From Lactobacillales bacterium (lineage in GTDB: Bacteria > Bacillota > Bacilli > Lactobacillales > Streptococcaceae): a stretch of DNA of 64,000 nucleotides. Under the pieces are notes generated by a model. The model was not told where the DNA came from. It saw only the letters and a list, made by a program, of their open reading frames with translations, and searched no databases. Made by a program: the position numbers and the translations under genes. Numbering within the stretch: the stretch's first letter is position 1; every line of letters starts with the position of its first letter. Positions 8,774 through 17,967 of the stretch are shown here, in pieces. Location: assembly GCA_031261175.1 (NCBI GenBank), contig JAISJW010000024.1, positions 1 to 64,000 on the forward strand. Reading direction: 5' to 3'.

Positions 8774-8797
8774 GTCATCCTTCGGGGTGGCTTTTTT
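8774..8797 (+). terminator. Terminator of the uxuA-uxaC unit
   Basis: GTCATCC-TTCG-GGGTGGC (with G-U pairs) is followed by six T residues. The next bases carry a GGCAAGT copy (8798-8804). Confidence 0.7.
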
Positions 8798-8816
8798 GGC
8801 AAGTAAAACCCGGATA

Positions 8817-8953
8817 CGCTCTTTTTTAACACGATTTAGAAATTTTACCCTATTTTTGTGAAAAAAGAGCGGGTCTAAATTGTATTAGAAAATTTGCTCG
8901 CTCTTTTTGCGCAATAAACGACGTTTTTTTGAAAATCGTGTTAAAAAGGAGCG
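8817..8953. repeat. Nested inverted repeat element
   Basis: Outer arms of 21 nt (8817-8837 and 8933-8953, one mismatch) enclose a second stem, AAAAAGAGCG (8862-8871) with CGCTCTTTTT (8899-8908). The same GCTCTTTTT word therefore occurs in both stems. No gene lies inside. The architecture (outer stem, spacer, inner stem) resembles 16834-16962. It could be a small non-autonomous mobile element or a structured RNA. It accounts for most of the 320-bp gap between uxaC and the next gene. Confidence 0.6.
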
Positions 8954-9003
8954 GGTGCTTAATTGGTTTTTAAGGAATAAATAGTTTGTGGTATAATTTA
9001 AGC

Positions 9004-9240
9004 ATGAAAAATTTGATTTGGGATTTAGATGGAACGCTAATCGATTCGTATGATGTGATTTTAGATTCGCTAGAAGCGATCTTGGCAAGTAGGGGCGTAA
9101 ACGCTGAGCGTGCAGAGATTGAGCGGCAAATAAAAGCGACTTCGACGGTTCAATTTTTGAAAAGTTTACCGATTTATTATGCGGAAGCGAAAGCTGAATT
9201 TTCTCGTAAGACGAATTTGAAAATTAAGGACTTTTGCTAA
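9004..9240 (+). pseudogene. Truncated HAD-superfamily phosphatase
   Basis: The 78-aa product starts with a textbook HAD motif I (IWDLDGTLIDS) and the beginning of a helical cap, then ends with a stop. Motifs II and III and the rest of the usual ~200-residue fold are absent, and no HAD-like sequence follows in any frame I could read. It therefore looks like the 5' remnant of a phosphoglycolate-phosphatase-like gene. Its promoter is intact: TGG-TATAAT with TATAAT at 8992-8997, six nucleotides before the ATG, so predicted leaderless. Confidence 0.7.
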
Positions 9241-9244
9241 ATCG

Positions 9245-9345
9245 TTGAAAAAAAGTTTGCGAAATGGTATCATACTTATATAAAGATTATTGCTTGCAAA
9301 AGCACCATCCCCTAGACGCATGCGCGCGACTAGGGGATTTTTTTC
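9245..9345 (+). ncRNA. Candidate small RNA with own promoter and terminator
   Basis: TTGAAA (9245-9250), a 17-nt spacer and TGG-TATCAT (TATCAT 9268-9273) form a good promoter. About 30 nt after the expected start at about 9280 there is a strong terminator: ATCCCCTAG (9307-9315) pairs with CTAGGGGAT (9330-9338), then seven T residues. No ORF lies between. The predicted transcript is about 65 nt. It could instead be the remnant promoter of a lost gene. The rest of the gap to 9438 shows nothing I recognise. Confidence 0.45.
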
Positions 9346-9438
9346 GATTTAACGGATGCTTTCTAGAAATCTACACTCGAGACTTCAAGAAATTAAGACT
9401 AAGTCTAGCCAAAGTAGATAAGTAAAACCAATCTTGAT

Positions 9439-9529
9439 TTAGCACTCTTAAAGATTGATTGCTAAAAAGTTGACATTGGATTTGAGATTTGTTATTATAT
9501 ATCTAGCACTCGTGATAAAAGAGTGCCAA
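9439..9529 (+). promoter_or_regulatory. clpE promoter flanked by two CIRCE operators
   Basis: CIRCE 1 is TTAGCACTC-N9-GATTGCTAA (9439-9465, one mismatch to the inverted repeat). CIRCE 2 is CTAGCACTC-N9-GAGTGCCAA (9503-9529). Between them lies TTGACA (9470-9475), a 17-nt spacer and TATTAT (9493-9498). This is the classic HrcA operator arrangement in duplicate, one copy upstream of the -35 and one over the start region. I saw no clear CtsR heptad repeat. Confidence 0.85.
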
Positions 9530-9552
9530 GAAGACGAATGGAGGATTCGAAT

Positions 9553-11754
9553 ATGCAATGTCAAAAATGTCACAACCATGAAGCTAACATCAAACTAAAC
9601 GCTGTCGTCAACGGACAGGAAATGAATATGGCGCTCTGCCAGAACTGCTACAACGAAATTATGGCCGCTCAAGGCTTTGGGGGCGGAATACCCGGGCAAG
9701 TCCCGCAAGGGAATCTGGACGACTTTTTCCGCAGTCAATTCGGCGCACAACAAGGTCCGGCGCAAGATTATATCCACACAGATCCAGAAGCGGAAAATGG
9801 AAAAGGCGGAAAAATCGGGGGATTCCTTGGGAAATTTGGAGTCAACTTAACTGAGAAAGCACGCAAAGGCGAACTTGATCCGGTCATCGGCCGCTCAAAA
9901 GAAGTTGAACGCGTGATCGAAATTTTGAACCGCCGCTCGAAAAACAACCCGGTTTTAATCGGCGAACCCGGTGTCGGTAAGACCGCGATTGTTGAAGGTT
10001 TAGCTCAAAAAATAGTAAACAAAGAAGTGCCACAAAAACTGCACGGAAAAGAAGTAATCACAATCGACATGTCTTCGTTAGTTCAAGGAACGGGTGTCCG
10101 CGGGCAGTTCGAAGAAAAAATTCAACGCCTAGTCGATGAAGTGAAAAAACACGGTAACGTAATTCTATTTATCGATGAATTCCACCAAATCGTCGGCGCT
10201 GGCTCAACGGGCGGCAACGATTCAATGGATGCGGGTAACATTTTAAAACCAGCTTTAGCGCGTGGTGAGTTCCAACTAATCGGGGCGACAACGTTAACTG
10301 AATATCGAAAAATAGAACATGATGCCGCCTTAGAACGCCGCGTTCAACCGGTCATGGTCGAAGAACCATCGATCGAAGACGCCATCGCAATCCTAAACGG
10401 CCTGCAACCTAAATACGAAGAGTATCACCACGTCGAATATACCCCGGCTGCAATCGAAGCAGCCGTGAAAATGAGCGACCGGTACGTGATGGACCGCTTC
10501 TTACCGGACAAAGCGATTGATCTCTTAGACGAAGCGGGATCGAAAATCAACCTAACCCTAAAATTCACTGACCACGAAGTGATCGAAGAGCGAATTCAAG
10601 AGGGAATCAAACTTAAAAATGAAGCGCTTGAAAGCGAAAACTTCGAGCAGGCTGCTTACTACCGCGACCAAGTTGCGAAACTTGAAGATCAACGTAACAA
10701 CCCAATCGAGGAAAGCACGCCGATCATCACTGAAGAAATTATCGCCCAAATCGTCGAACAAAAGACGAATATTCCGGTCGGTAAACTTCAGGAACAAGAG
10801 CAAAATCAACTGCTCAACCTCGAACAACAACTAAACGACAAAGTCATCGGCCAACACGAAGCGGCGCAAAAAGTTACGAAAGCAATCAGACGTAAACGCG
10901 TCGGCTTATCCCGCGATGGTCGTCCAATCGGCTCATTCATGTTCATCGGCCCAACCGGCGTCGGAAAAACGGAAATGTCGAAACAACTTGCCGAGGAGAT
11001 TTTCGGCTCGAAGGATGCAATGATCCGCTTCGACATGAGCGAATACATGGAAAAACACAGCATCTCGAAATTGATCGGCGCGCCCGCGGGCTACGTCGGC
11101 TACGAGGACGCTGGGCAATTAACCGAAAAAGTGCGGCGCAATCCGTACAGTCTAATCCTGCTCGACGAAATCGAAAAAGCGCATCCGGACGTTCTGCACT
11201 CGTTCCTGCAAGTCCTTGACGACGGACACCTAACCGACTCGCAAGGTCGCAAGGTGAGCTTCAAGGATACAATCATCATCATGACGAGTAACGCGGGGGC
11301 AAGTGACGAGGCTTCGGTCGGCTTCGGAGCAGCAAAAGATGGGAAAACGCATAGCGTTCAAGATAAATTAAAAAATTATTTTGCTCCGGAATTCTTAAAC
11401 CGTTTCGATGCAATCATCGAATTCAACTCTTTAAGCAAAGAAAACCTATTAGAAATAGTAGATTTGATGATCGACAAAGTACGCGTTGACATCAGCCACT
11501 TGAACCTTGAACTTGAAGTCGATACTAAAGTAAAAACTAAACTTGTCGACCTAGGATTCAATCCGCTAATGGGAGCTCGTCCGATGAAACGAGTTGTAAG
11601 CGAACATATCGAAGATGGAATTGCTGAAGGTTATTTAACGCATCCACAGACGAAAAAATTCAAAGCCATCATCAACGAACAGGACGAAATCGAAGTCGTT
11701 CCGGTCATCGAAATCGAAGAACCGCAAATTATGAGTGCGAACGCCCAAATTTAA
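9553..11754 (+). CDS. clpE: ATP-dependent Clp protease ATP-binding subunit ClpE
   Basis: A 733-aa Hsp100 chaperone that unfolds substrates for ClpP. An N-terminal zinc finger (CQKC...CQNC, about residues 3-35) marks ClpE. It is followed by AAA+ domain 1 (GEPGVGKT; Walker B LFIDEFH), a UVR-type coiled middle domain (about 345-400) and AAA+ domain 2 ([18 protein letters not shown]) with a ClpB-type C-terminal domain. The start at 9553 is preferred over 9523 because the zinc finger begins there and GGAGG lies just upstream. The earlier ATG lies inside CIRCE 2. The two CIRCE boxes predict heat induction through HrcA. Confidence 0.95.
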   Translation: MQCQKCHNHEANIKLNAVVNGQEMNMALCQNCYNEIMAAQGFGGGIPGQVPQGNLDDFFRSQFGAQQGPAQDYIHTDPEAENGKGGKIGGFLGKFGVNLTEKARKGELDPVIGRSKEVERVIEILNRRSKNNPVLIGEPGVGKTAIVEGLAQKIVNKEVPQKLHGKEVITIDMSSLVQGTGVRGQFEEKIQRLVDEVKKHGNVILFIDEFHQIVGAGSTGGNDSMDAGNILKPALARGEFQLIGATTLTEYRKIEHDAALERRVQPVMVEEPSIEDAIAILNGLQPKYEEYHHVEYTPAAIEAAVKMSDRYVMDRFLPDKAIDLLDEAGSKINLTLKFTDHEVIEERIQEGIKLKNEALESENFEQAAYYRDQVAKLEDQRNNPIEESTPIITEEIIAQIVEQKTNIPVGKLQEQEQNQLLNLEQQLNDKVIGQHEAAQKVTKAIRRKRVGLSRDGRPIGSFMFIGPTGVGKTEMSKQLAEEIFGSKDAMIRFDMSEYMEKHSISKLIGAPAGYVGYEDAGQLTEKVRRNPYSLILLDEIEKAHPDVLHSFLQVLDDGHLTDSQGRKVSFKDTIIIMTSNAGASDEASVGFGAAKDGKTHSVQDKLKNYFAPEFLNRFDAIIEFNSLSKENLLEIVDLMIDKVRVDISHLNLELEVDTKVKTKLVDLGFNPLMGARPMKRVVSEHIEDGIAEGYLTHPQTKKFKAIINEQDEIEVVPVIEIEEPQIMSANAQI

Positions 11755-12057
11755 AAAACCGCTTACTTTATCGGTCACGCCGATACCGCCGAGCGAGGGC
11801 AATTAGCGCTTCGCCAAAACCTTAAAATATTATCGAAACAATTTAAGAATTAAAGAAATTGAATAACCCAAAAAAGACGTGGAATGCACTATTAAAAAAA
11901 GTGCGTTCCCGTTTTTTTTGTGAAAATCAAAACAAAAATCAAAATAACACCAAATTGTAAAATCACAACTAAATTCAAAAAAATATCATCTTGTAAACCT
12001 ATTTTCTTTATGCGATAATGCACGAGTAAAATCACAAAAAAGGTAAATTAAACCAAA
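11755..12057 (+). promoter_or_regulatory. Terminator and cassette-1 promoter region
   Basis: The 303-bp gap contains a terminator-like hairpin at 11877-11919 (stem acgtggaatgcact/agtgcgttcccgt, then T8). The cassette-1 promoter follows: TTGTAA (11991-11996), a 17-nt spacer and TGC-GATAAT with GATAAT at 12014-12019. An AAGGT ribosome binding site lies upstream of the ATG at 12058. No gene is seen in the gap. Confidence 0.6.
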
Positions 12058-12768
12058 ATGAAGAAAAAAAACGAAGGCTTCATCATGCTCGAAGCGATGA
12101 TAACCGTGATTCCGATGATCGCGGTAATTGCCACAACCTTAGCCGTTGGCATCATCTATTTCCGACTTGCCGCCCTGCAAATATCAGCCAACATTATTAG
12201 TGACAAGGTAGCGATGAACTTTTTCACAGCACAAGCCGCGGATAAAAATACTGGCGCAATTGAAAGTAATCAAGAAATTGGAACGGTCATCCATGTCGGA
12301 ATGTACTCGGGGATTGCTAGATATACAAGTCTTGTGGGATCAGATCCTGGTGGAGTCTATGGCTATATGTACAACGGGGAAAATGTTGCCTTTCCTGAAA
12401 AAACAAATAAGAGGACTTACCAAGAGCCACTGATGAAACAATTTGGTAATCCGATTAATTTTTTCAGCGACAAGGAGAATTTGGACTGCAAAATAAAATT
12501 GCCAGAACAGGATGGAGTCGGACGTGAGCACGTAGTGGTTTATTTGACTGATCGTTTCGAAATTCCATTCTACGGTTTAGCGCACTATCTTGGCTTCTTC
12601 AAAAGCAAAGAATTTACCCAAACGGCGACATCCATCTCGAACTCCTTCTACCCATCATACGCGTACAATACACTCAACTTCACCGATTACACGGTCCATT
12701 ACTTTGAACGCAATTCCGAAATTTTAAAATTCGTCGACTGGTTCATCAGCTATCTAGGAAGAGAATAA
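12058..12768 (+). CDS. Cassette 1 protein A: TadE-like pseudopilin
   Basis: A 236-aa secreted or membrane-anchored protein. The 7-residue basic leader ends in Gly7, followed by Phe8 and a hydrophobic helix (8-34) with Glu12 at +5, the arrangement cleaved by type IV prepilin peptidases. The remainder is soluble, with conserved stretches such as ISDKVAM, DGVGREHV and the C-terminal SNSFYPSYAYNTLNFTDY. The stop overlaps the start of B1 by one base, implying translational coupling. It is closest to cassette 3 A. Family placement rests on the N-terminus and gene context; the rest is unrecognised. Confidence 0.8.
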   Translation: MKKKNEGFIMLEAMITVIPMIAVIATTLAVGIIYFRLAALQISANIISDKVAMNFFTAQAADKNTGAIESNQEIGTVIHVGMYSGIARYTSLVGSDPGGVYGYMYNGENVAFPEKTNKRTYQEPLMKQFGNPINFFSDKENLDCKIKLPEQDGVGREHVVVYLTDRFEIPFYGLAHYLGFFKSKEFTQTATSISNSFYPSYAYNTLNFTDYTVHYFERNSEILKFVDWFISYLGRE

Positions 12769-15545
12769 TGAAAATACTAAACTGGCTCCGCCGAGAAATT
12801 CAAATCGGCAATTCAAAAATCCAACCCGAACAGGGCGTAATCACTATCATGGCAATCATGATTATAGTTCCCTCGATTTTATTCGCGGTTCTGATGATTG
12901 AAACAACGCGGCATATCGCGACTAAAAATGAAGCGGACGTCGCAATGCAGGCGGTCGGAAACGACGTCTTGAAAAACTACGATCAATATACTTACGAACG
13001 TTTCGGCGTAATGAGTTACGATCAATCGCAAAATATGCAAAAGCTAACCGATAAAGACATTGCGGCAAGTCAAGGGATTTTTTCGGGCGACATAGAGGAT
13101 GTCTTAGCGGAAGGTGTAAACCCTTTGAGCGACATTGGAGCACTTGAGGCGAACATCACGGGCTACTCGGAATATAACGGACTCGGTGCGGCCTTCAATA
13201 AATTTGTAAAGCTCGATAAATTGCTTTCAATGTTCAATGACATGCTGAAATTAACCAATTTAGACATCCTAGCTGCGGGCGCAAAAGAGGCTGGCGAAGA
13301 GGTTAAAAAGTTAGAGAAAGAAGGTGAAACTGCTGCTAATCTGGCCGATAGCGTTCAAAGTAAGATTGACCAATATAACGGCCTTTACGATTCATGGGCA
13401 AGTGCGGTCGAAACGGCGGCAGCTGCACTGCAAGCAGCGCGCGACAAGGCGGATAGCTCACTTGCCGAAGAGGGGCATGATGATTCGAAAATTGATAGCA
13501 CGTATGATAGCGAGGTTAAGGCGGCGAAAGCCGGGCTCGAAAAACCGTATAATAATTATTATAATTGGCACACGGAAATGGATTCGTTGTTTGCGAATTA
13601 TCGAGATGGGATGCTAGCACTTAACAATGCGATTGACGCATTCAATAACGCGAGCCGCAATATGATGTTAGGAACGGAAATTAGCGCAGCTAAGGAAAAA
13701 GCCCAGAATGCACAAAGGGCTGCCGATGACATCAATGAAAAATTAAAAGATGCATCGTTAACAGAGCAAGAGCGAACTGACTTGACTTCAGCGTTGGGTG
13801 AGTGCCAAGATGAATTAGATGAGGCGAATGCAGATAAGGATTCGCTGATAAAAGAAGAAAGTGAACAAGCTGCAGGAACGCCGAACGCTTGTATTGCAGA
13901 CTTCGACTCCATCAGTGATGAAATCAGCAAAGAAAAAACGCAACTTGCTCATTATGACAAGGAAACAATGAATCAACCGGATCCGGCCATCTATCATTGT
14001 TTAGATTTTTCTAAATTCTTAGGTAGAGATAAAATCAAAGAAATTTTAGAGCAATATCGCCAAGATTTGAGCGGAGCCCCGCAGGGAATGTTAGATGCCT
14101 TGAAAAATTTATTTTCTAAATTTGGACTGCCGACCCTCTTCGCTGATCCTCATTTGAACGCTCAAATCAATACTAATTATTATGAGGACATTGATGGGCT
14201 TTTAGGTAATAAGGGGATACTTGATGGCGAAATAAACATGGACCCACTTCCGAATATGGTAGGGGATTTGATCAAGGTAATTACAACACCGATGCAACTC
14301 CTCGCAGATTTAGCTACTCTTGATATCTTTAAGCTACTTTTAGATATCGTGGATTTTTTCCTAGCAATTGGGGACTTCGTCATGAATATCGGTGTTTTTG
14401 TCAAAAATATAGTGCAAAGACTGGTTGATATCGGAACGGGGCGGACTGATAAATTCTTGGTTCTTCCTTATCTAGCGTTCAATTTCTCCAACCGTTTAAG
14501 CGGGCGGGAAACGCTGGGGAATGGTGTGTTTAATGACTACAAGCATACTGGAGATAACCTGAGCGGAATTTCATTCGCTAACATGAGATATACGCCGCCC
14601 GACAATAGTGTTGAAACTTTCTTCAATCCAGGTGGTATATCGGACATCCTTAAAGGGGCGTTGGGTTCGATTCCAAGCGGTTCGGATTACGCATTCTCAA
14701 GTTGCGAATTAGAATATATTTTTACTGGTAAAACAAGTGAATTAACTGCTCAAGAATTCACGTTCGTCTCGATAATGCTCTTTAGATTGCTCCCTAACAT
14801 CACTGCAGTTGGTGCAGATAAAATTTTGAAACCGATGCTTGAAATTCCAATTGCCGGAGAGGTTACGTTTTTACTTGCGCTCATCGGCGAAAGCTTTGTC
14901 GATGCCTTCCTGATTGTAAACGGAGCCCCGATTAAAACGATTGGGAAAGATAAGTGTTTCATCGCTGAGGATCTCTACAATTTTGAGGATAAACTTTTCA
15001 AGCTTGAGGGTGGGAATAAAATTATCGGGGATAGTATTCGCGATAATTTCAAAGAGGCTTGTCCGAGAGACCCTAATGCGGGTGTTGTTGATACCAGCAA
15101 AAGCGGTGGTAAAGATACCGGAAAAAGCGGAGACGGCGGCAAGGAAGGCGATGACGGCAAGAAGAAAAGCGTGCGAAGCTCACTTGCCAAGGAGTATTTA
15201 GAGAGTCCGTGGGCGGAGCTCGACTACACGCAGCACATTTTTATCATGATGTTTGCGGGTGACAACCGCGAGTATGTCAAACGCGTGCACGATTTGATTG
15301 AGATGGAAGGGACGCTCAACACGGCATACGAATATTATGGCAAATTAGGCGACCGTAACGATATCGAAGCGAAAGTCGAGACGCTGCGGCACTTGCCAGG
15401 GCAACACTACTACGATATCAATAAAGCCTATACGCGGGTGAAAGTTTCATCGCGTTCAGGAATCAAAAAGAAATTATTCGGTTTCGGTTCATCCACGGGC
15501 GGATTGAACAAAATGATCAGAAATGAAATAAACATGGGGTATTAG
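12768..15545 (+). CDS. Cassette 1 protein B: TadG/DUF5702-like
   Basis: A 925-aa protein. A 23-residue leader ends in PEQG, followed by VITIMA and a hydrophobic helix; there is no Glu at +5, as in TadG-type proteins. Next comes the block NYDQYTYERFGVMSYDQ, which resembles the DUF5702 pattern. A long coiled-coil-rich region follows (about 150-420), then a strongly hydrophobic segment (about 525-560). A conserved CELEYIFTGKT block and a KDKCFI block each carry one invariant Cys. A Gly/Lys/Asp-rich linker (about 772-800) precedes the C-terminal domain, which ends in NMGY. It is likely extracellular and anchored by its N-terminal helix. Confidence 0.75.
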   Translation: MKILNWLRREIQIGNSKIQPEQGVITIMAIMIIVPSILFAVLMIETTRHIATKNEADVAMQAVGNDVLKNYDQYTYERFGVMSYDQSQNMQKLTDKDIAASQGIFSGDIEDVLAEGVNPLSDIGALEANITGYSEYNGLGAAFNKFVKLDKLLSMFNDMLKLTNLDILAAGAKEAGEEVKKLEKEGETAANLADSVQSKIDQYNGLYDSWASAVETAAAALQAARDKADSSLAEEGHDDSKIDSTYDSEVKAAKAGLEKPYNNYYNWHTEMDSLFANYRDGMLALNNAIDAFNNASRNMMLGTEISAAKEKAQNAQRAADDINEKLKDASLTEQERTDLTSALGECQDELDEANADKDSLIKEESEQAAGTPNACIADFDSISDEISKEKTQLAHYDKETMNQPDPAIYHCLDFSKFLGRDKIKEILEQYRQDLSGAPQGMLDALKNLFSKFGLPTLFADPHLNAQINTNYYEDIDGLLGNKGILDGEINMDPLPNMVGDLIKVITTPMQLLADLATLDIFKLLLDIVDFFLAIGDFVMNIGVFVKNIVQRLVDIGTGRTDKFLVLPYLAFNFSNRLSGRETLGNGVFNDYKHTGDNLSGISFANMRYTPPDNSVETFFNPGGISDILKGALGSIPSGSDYAFSSCELEYIFTGKTSELTAQEFTFVSIMLFRLLPNITAVGADKILKPMLEIPIAGEVTFLLALIGESFVDAFLIVNGAPIKTIGKDKCFIAEDLYNFEDKLFKLEGGNKIIGDSIRDNFKEACPRDPNAGVVDTSKSGGKDTGKSGDGGKEGDDGKKKSVRSSLAKEYLESPWAELDYTQHIFIMMFAGDNREYVKRVHDLIEMEGTLNTAYEYYGKLGDRNDIEAKVETLRHLPGQHYYDINKAYTRVKVSSRSGIKKKLFGFGSSTGGLNKMIRNEINMGY

Positions 15546-15548
15546 GAG

Positions 15549-16823
15549 ATGAGGAAAAACGAAAGTGGCGTGATGCTGCTGGAAGCAATCTACGTAATAC
15601 CAGTTTTCTTAGTAATCATGATTCTGTTTTACACCGTCATCCCGATTTTCCAAATGAAGGATACAGTGACAAAAGCCTCGCTCGAAGCGATGATGAGCAT
15701 GTCGCAAGATCCAGTCTTCACCGAAATCATCGGGTACAATAACTCGACATCCGACAAGGCAAGCGGAGTCGGAGATTTGATTGAGAAGGGAATTGCCCAA
15801 AACGGTTGGCTAGTTCGAGAAAATAGCAATTTCGTCGATACCGAGCGTTGGTATTACAATACTAAAACGACAATTGAAGATACGGTTTATGAGACGAGCG
15901 AATCGGATATGGATGGGGCAATTGCCCTTGCGGTCGATAGTTATATCGCTGCTAATAAGGCTGGAATCAAACTCGACGTAGATGCTGCTTTGAAAAAGAC
16001 GCATAACGGTTGGTACAACTGCGGAATCGGTTCAAACGATCCTTACTTCACAACAATAACAAAAGGAATGACGGACGAGTTGAGAGATAACACCAATTCA
16101 TATCAAAAATTACAAAATTATTTAGCTCAACTGAAAGTTTTGTTGAATAAATTTAATGATGGTTACATCCATAACTATGCCGCTGTTAATGATTTTGGAG
16201 TTGATTATCACGCGGCAGATTCGTCGGAGAAGTTCGACGTGTCAAAATTCTTCACGCTCAAGGTGGATTATTGGAAAATACTTCATTTTAAGTTTAATTT
16301 GGCAGTGTTTAAGAAAGAGCATTACCAAAGGCTTTACGATGATTTAAGTAAAATTTTTGAAGATAATGCGCGCTATTACGTTCGCGAAACGGAGCACTAT
16401 TCGTTCGATCAAAAAGCAACTCAAAATGTTGCGAGAAAACGTTTCGTTTCATATCTGACCGGTGAAGCTACATCCGACGACGTTGAAAAGGATGAAAAGT
16501 ATAAAGCTTTTGCTAAGCGTTTTGGGATAACTAAGACAAATTTTGATCGGCTGCGAGATGTGCAGGAAAAAGACTATGGATTTGATTTCGATTCGACTCA
16601 TTTTGATTTAAAAACAGGAAAACTTATAATGAGTTTGCACTACCACACCGTCTATGGTATAAATTTATTCAATAAAATTTTGCCCCATGATTTCGTCGTA
16701 ACTAGCACGACGGGAATGTGGCCAGGAAATAAGAGTCTAGCTGAACAAACGTCGCAAAAAGAATGGATAACAAGTGAAGCGGACAAAGATTCCCTTCCGA
16801 CTTGGGCCGAGGCCAAGTACTAG
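15549..16823 (+). CDS. Cassette 1 protein C: TadE-like pseudopilin
   Basis: A 424-aa protein with leader MRKNESG, Val8 and Glu12 at +5, then a hydrophobic helix of about 22 residues. The following PVFTEIIGYNNSTSDKASGVGDLIE block is shared by all C proteins. The rest is soluble and mainly helical, ending with a conserved YGINLFNKILPHDF block and an MWPGNK motif. AGGAG lies just upstream of the ATG and the gene begins 3 nt after B1, so A1-B1-C1 form one operon. Probably exposed outside the cell. Confidence 0.78.
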   Translation: MRKNESGVMLLEAIYVIPVFLVIMILFYTVIPIFQMKDTVTKASLEAMMSMSQDPVFTEIIGYNNSTSDKASGVGDLIEKGIAQNGWLVRENSNFVDTERWYYNTKTTIEDTVYETSESDMDGAIALAVDSYIAANKAGIKLDVDAALKKTHNGWYNCGIGSNDPYFTTITKGMTDELRDNTNSYQKLQNYLAQLKVLLNKFNDGYIHNYAAVNDFGVDYHAADSSEKFDVSKFFTLKVDYWKILHFKFNLAVFKKEHYQRLYDDLSKIFEDNARYYVRETEHYSFDQKATQNVARKRFVSYLTGEATSDDVEKDEKYKAFAKRFGITKTNFDRLRDVQEKDYGFDFDSTHFDLKTGKLIMSLHYHTVYGINLFNKILPHDFVVTSTTGMWPGNKSLAEQTSQKEWITSEADKDSLPTWAEAKY

Positions 16824-16833
16824 ATAAAGAAAA

Positions 16834-16962
16834 CCGCCCCAGATGACAGGAATTTTGGATTTTTGGCCTTATTTTGGCAGAAAAGGGCGGGTATAGATTT
16901 TACACCCGCCCCCAACTGCCAAAAATCGACCATTTTTTGAAAAATCTTGTCATTGGGGGCGG
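16834..16962. repeat. Nested inverted repeat after cassette 1
   Basis: Outer arms (ccgccccagatgac... at 16834-16857 and its partner ending at 16962) enclose a second stem, TTGGCAG/CTGCCAA (16874-16880 and 16916-16922). A third stem, GGGCGGGT/ACCCGCCC, lies inside that. This three-level cruciform starts 11 nt after the C1 stop and may terminate the operon. It is built like 8817-8953 but has a different sequence. It fills most of the first half of the 373-bp gap to cassette 2. Confidence 0.65.
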
Positions 16963-17013
16963 ATTTAGAAAAATTATTAATTAGTTATTAAGATTGGAAA
17001 ACCAAAAATACAT

Positions 17014-17196
17014 CCGGGAAAACGCTTTCGTTAAAGCGAGTTTCCCGTTTTTTGGTTGTAAAAAAAATAATAAGAGATACGTCGAAGCTAAATTGTATAA
17101 TTACAACTTTTCTCGAGCGTCAAGTAATATTGCGTAAAAATATCAATATATGAGATAATTCACGGGACAAAGCGAAAAAAGGTAAAAAAATCAAAA
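17014..17196 (+). promoter_or_regulatory. Hairpin and cassette-2 promoter
   Basis: A terminator-like stem CGGGAAA..TTTCCCG (17014-17046) with a T run contains a cre-like GGAAAACGCTTTCG core. About 105 bp further the cassette-2 promoter reads TGA-GATAAT with GATAAT at 17154-17159. The -35 is weaker (TTGCGT at 17130 with 18 nt spacing). AAGGT precedes the ATG at 17197. Confidence 0.55.
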
Positions 17197-17967
17197 ATGA
17201 AAAAGAAAAATGAAGGCTTCATAATGATTGAAGCGATGCTAACCATAGTCCCGATGATCCTAGCTGTGAGTACGACGCTAGCGGTTGGCATATTGTATTA
17301 TGAAAAGGCATCGCTCCAATTAAGCGCAAATATTATGAGCGATAAAATCGCAATGACCTACTACACGGCGCAAACCAAGGACTTGAATAAAAACAGAATT
17401 TCGAGCAAAGATGAAATTGGAACTGTCCTCGATCAAGGCCTTTACGGCTTAATTGAGCGACAAATTCCACCAGTTGGTGCGCCTGGCCTAATAGCTTCCG
17501 TTCTCGGGGCAGTCTTTCATTTCAGGGATACCGAATTTAGACAAAATCTCAATAAATTTCTCGGCGAAGACTATACATTAGTACCCGACCGCGAAAACGA
17601 TAAAACGTTCAAGAAACCTTTGACAGAGCGTTTTGTTAGACCGATAAATATTTTCAGTTCCCAAAAAATAGAATCCCCTCACATCGAATTAGGAAAAGAG
17701 GACGGCATCGGTCGGCGCCACGTAACAGTGACGCTTGACGAAACAGTGGACGTTCCCTTCTATAATTTTATGCACTATCTCAAAATCGTAAACTCGGACC
17801 AATGTAAATTTGAAGCGGTCTCGGTCTCGAATTCGTTCTTCCCGAGTTACGCCTACAATACCCTCAACTTCGCCGACCACTACACCCACTATCTCGACGA
17901 TAAATCTGAAATCCTCCAAACGTTCGAGTGGATAATTAACTTTGTAATGGAGAAAGCATGCAACTAA
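17197..17967 (+). CDS. Cassette 2 protein A: TadE-like pseudopilin
   Basis: A 256-aa homologue of the other A proteins, with leader MKKKNEG then FIMIE (Glu at +5) and a hydrophobic helix to about residue 34. The central part differs most from the other copies (a PPVGAPGLIASVLGAVF segment), but the C-terminal SNSFFPSYAYNTLNFADHY block is kept. It overlaps B2 by 10 nt. Cassette 2 is the most divergent member of the A1/A2/A3 group. Confidence 0.78.
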   Translation: MKKKNEGFIMIEAMLTIVPMILAVSTTLAVGILYYEKASLQLSANIMSDKIAMTYYTAQTKDLNKNRISSKDEIGTVLDQGLYGLIERQIPPVGAPGLIASVLGAVFHFRDTEFRQNLNKFLGEDYTLVPDRENDKTFKKPLTERFVRPINIFSSQKIESPHIELGKEDGIGRRHVTVTLDETVDVPFYNFMHYLKIVNSDQCKFEAVSVSNSFFPSYAYNTLNFADHYTHYLDDKSEILQTFEWIINFVMEKACN

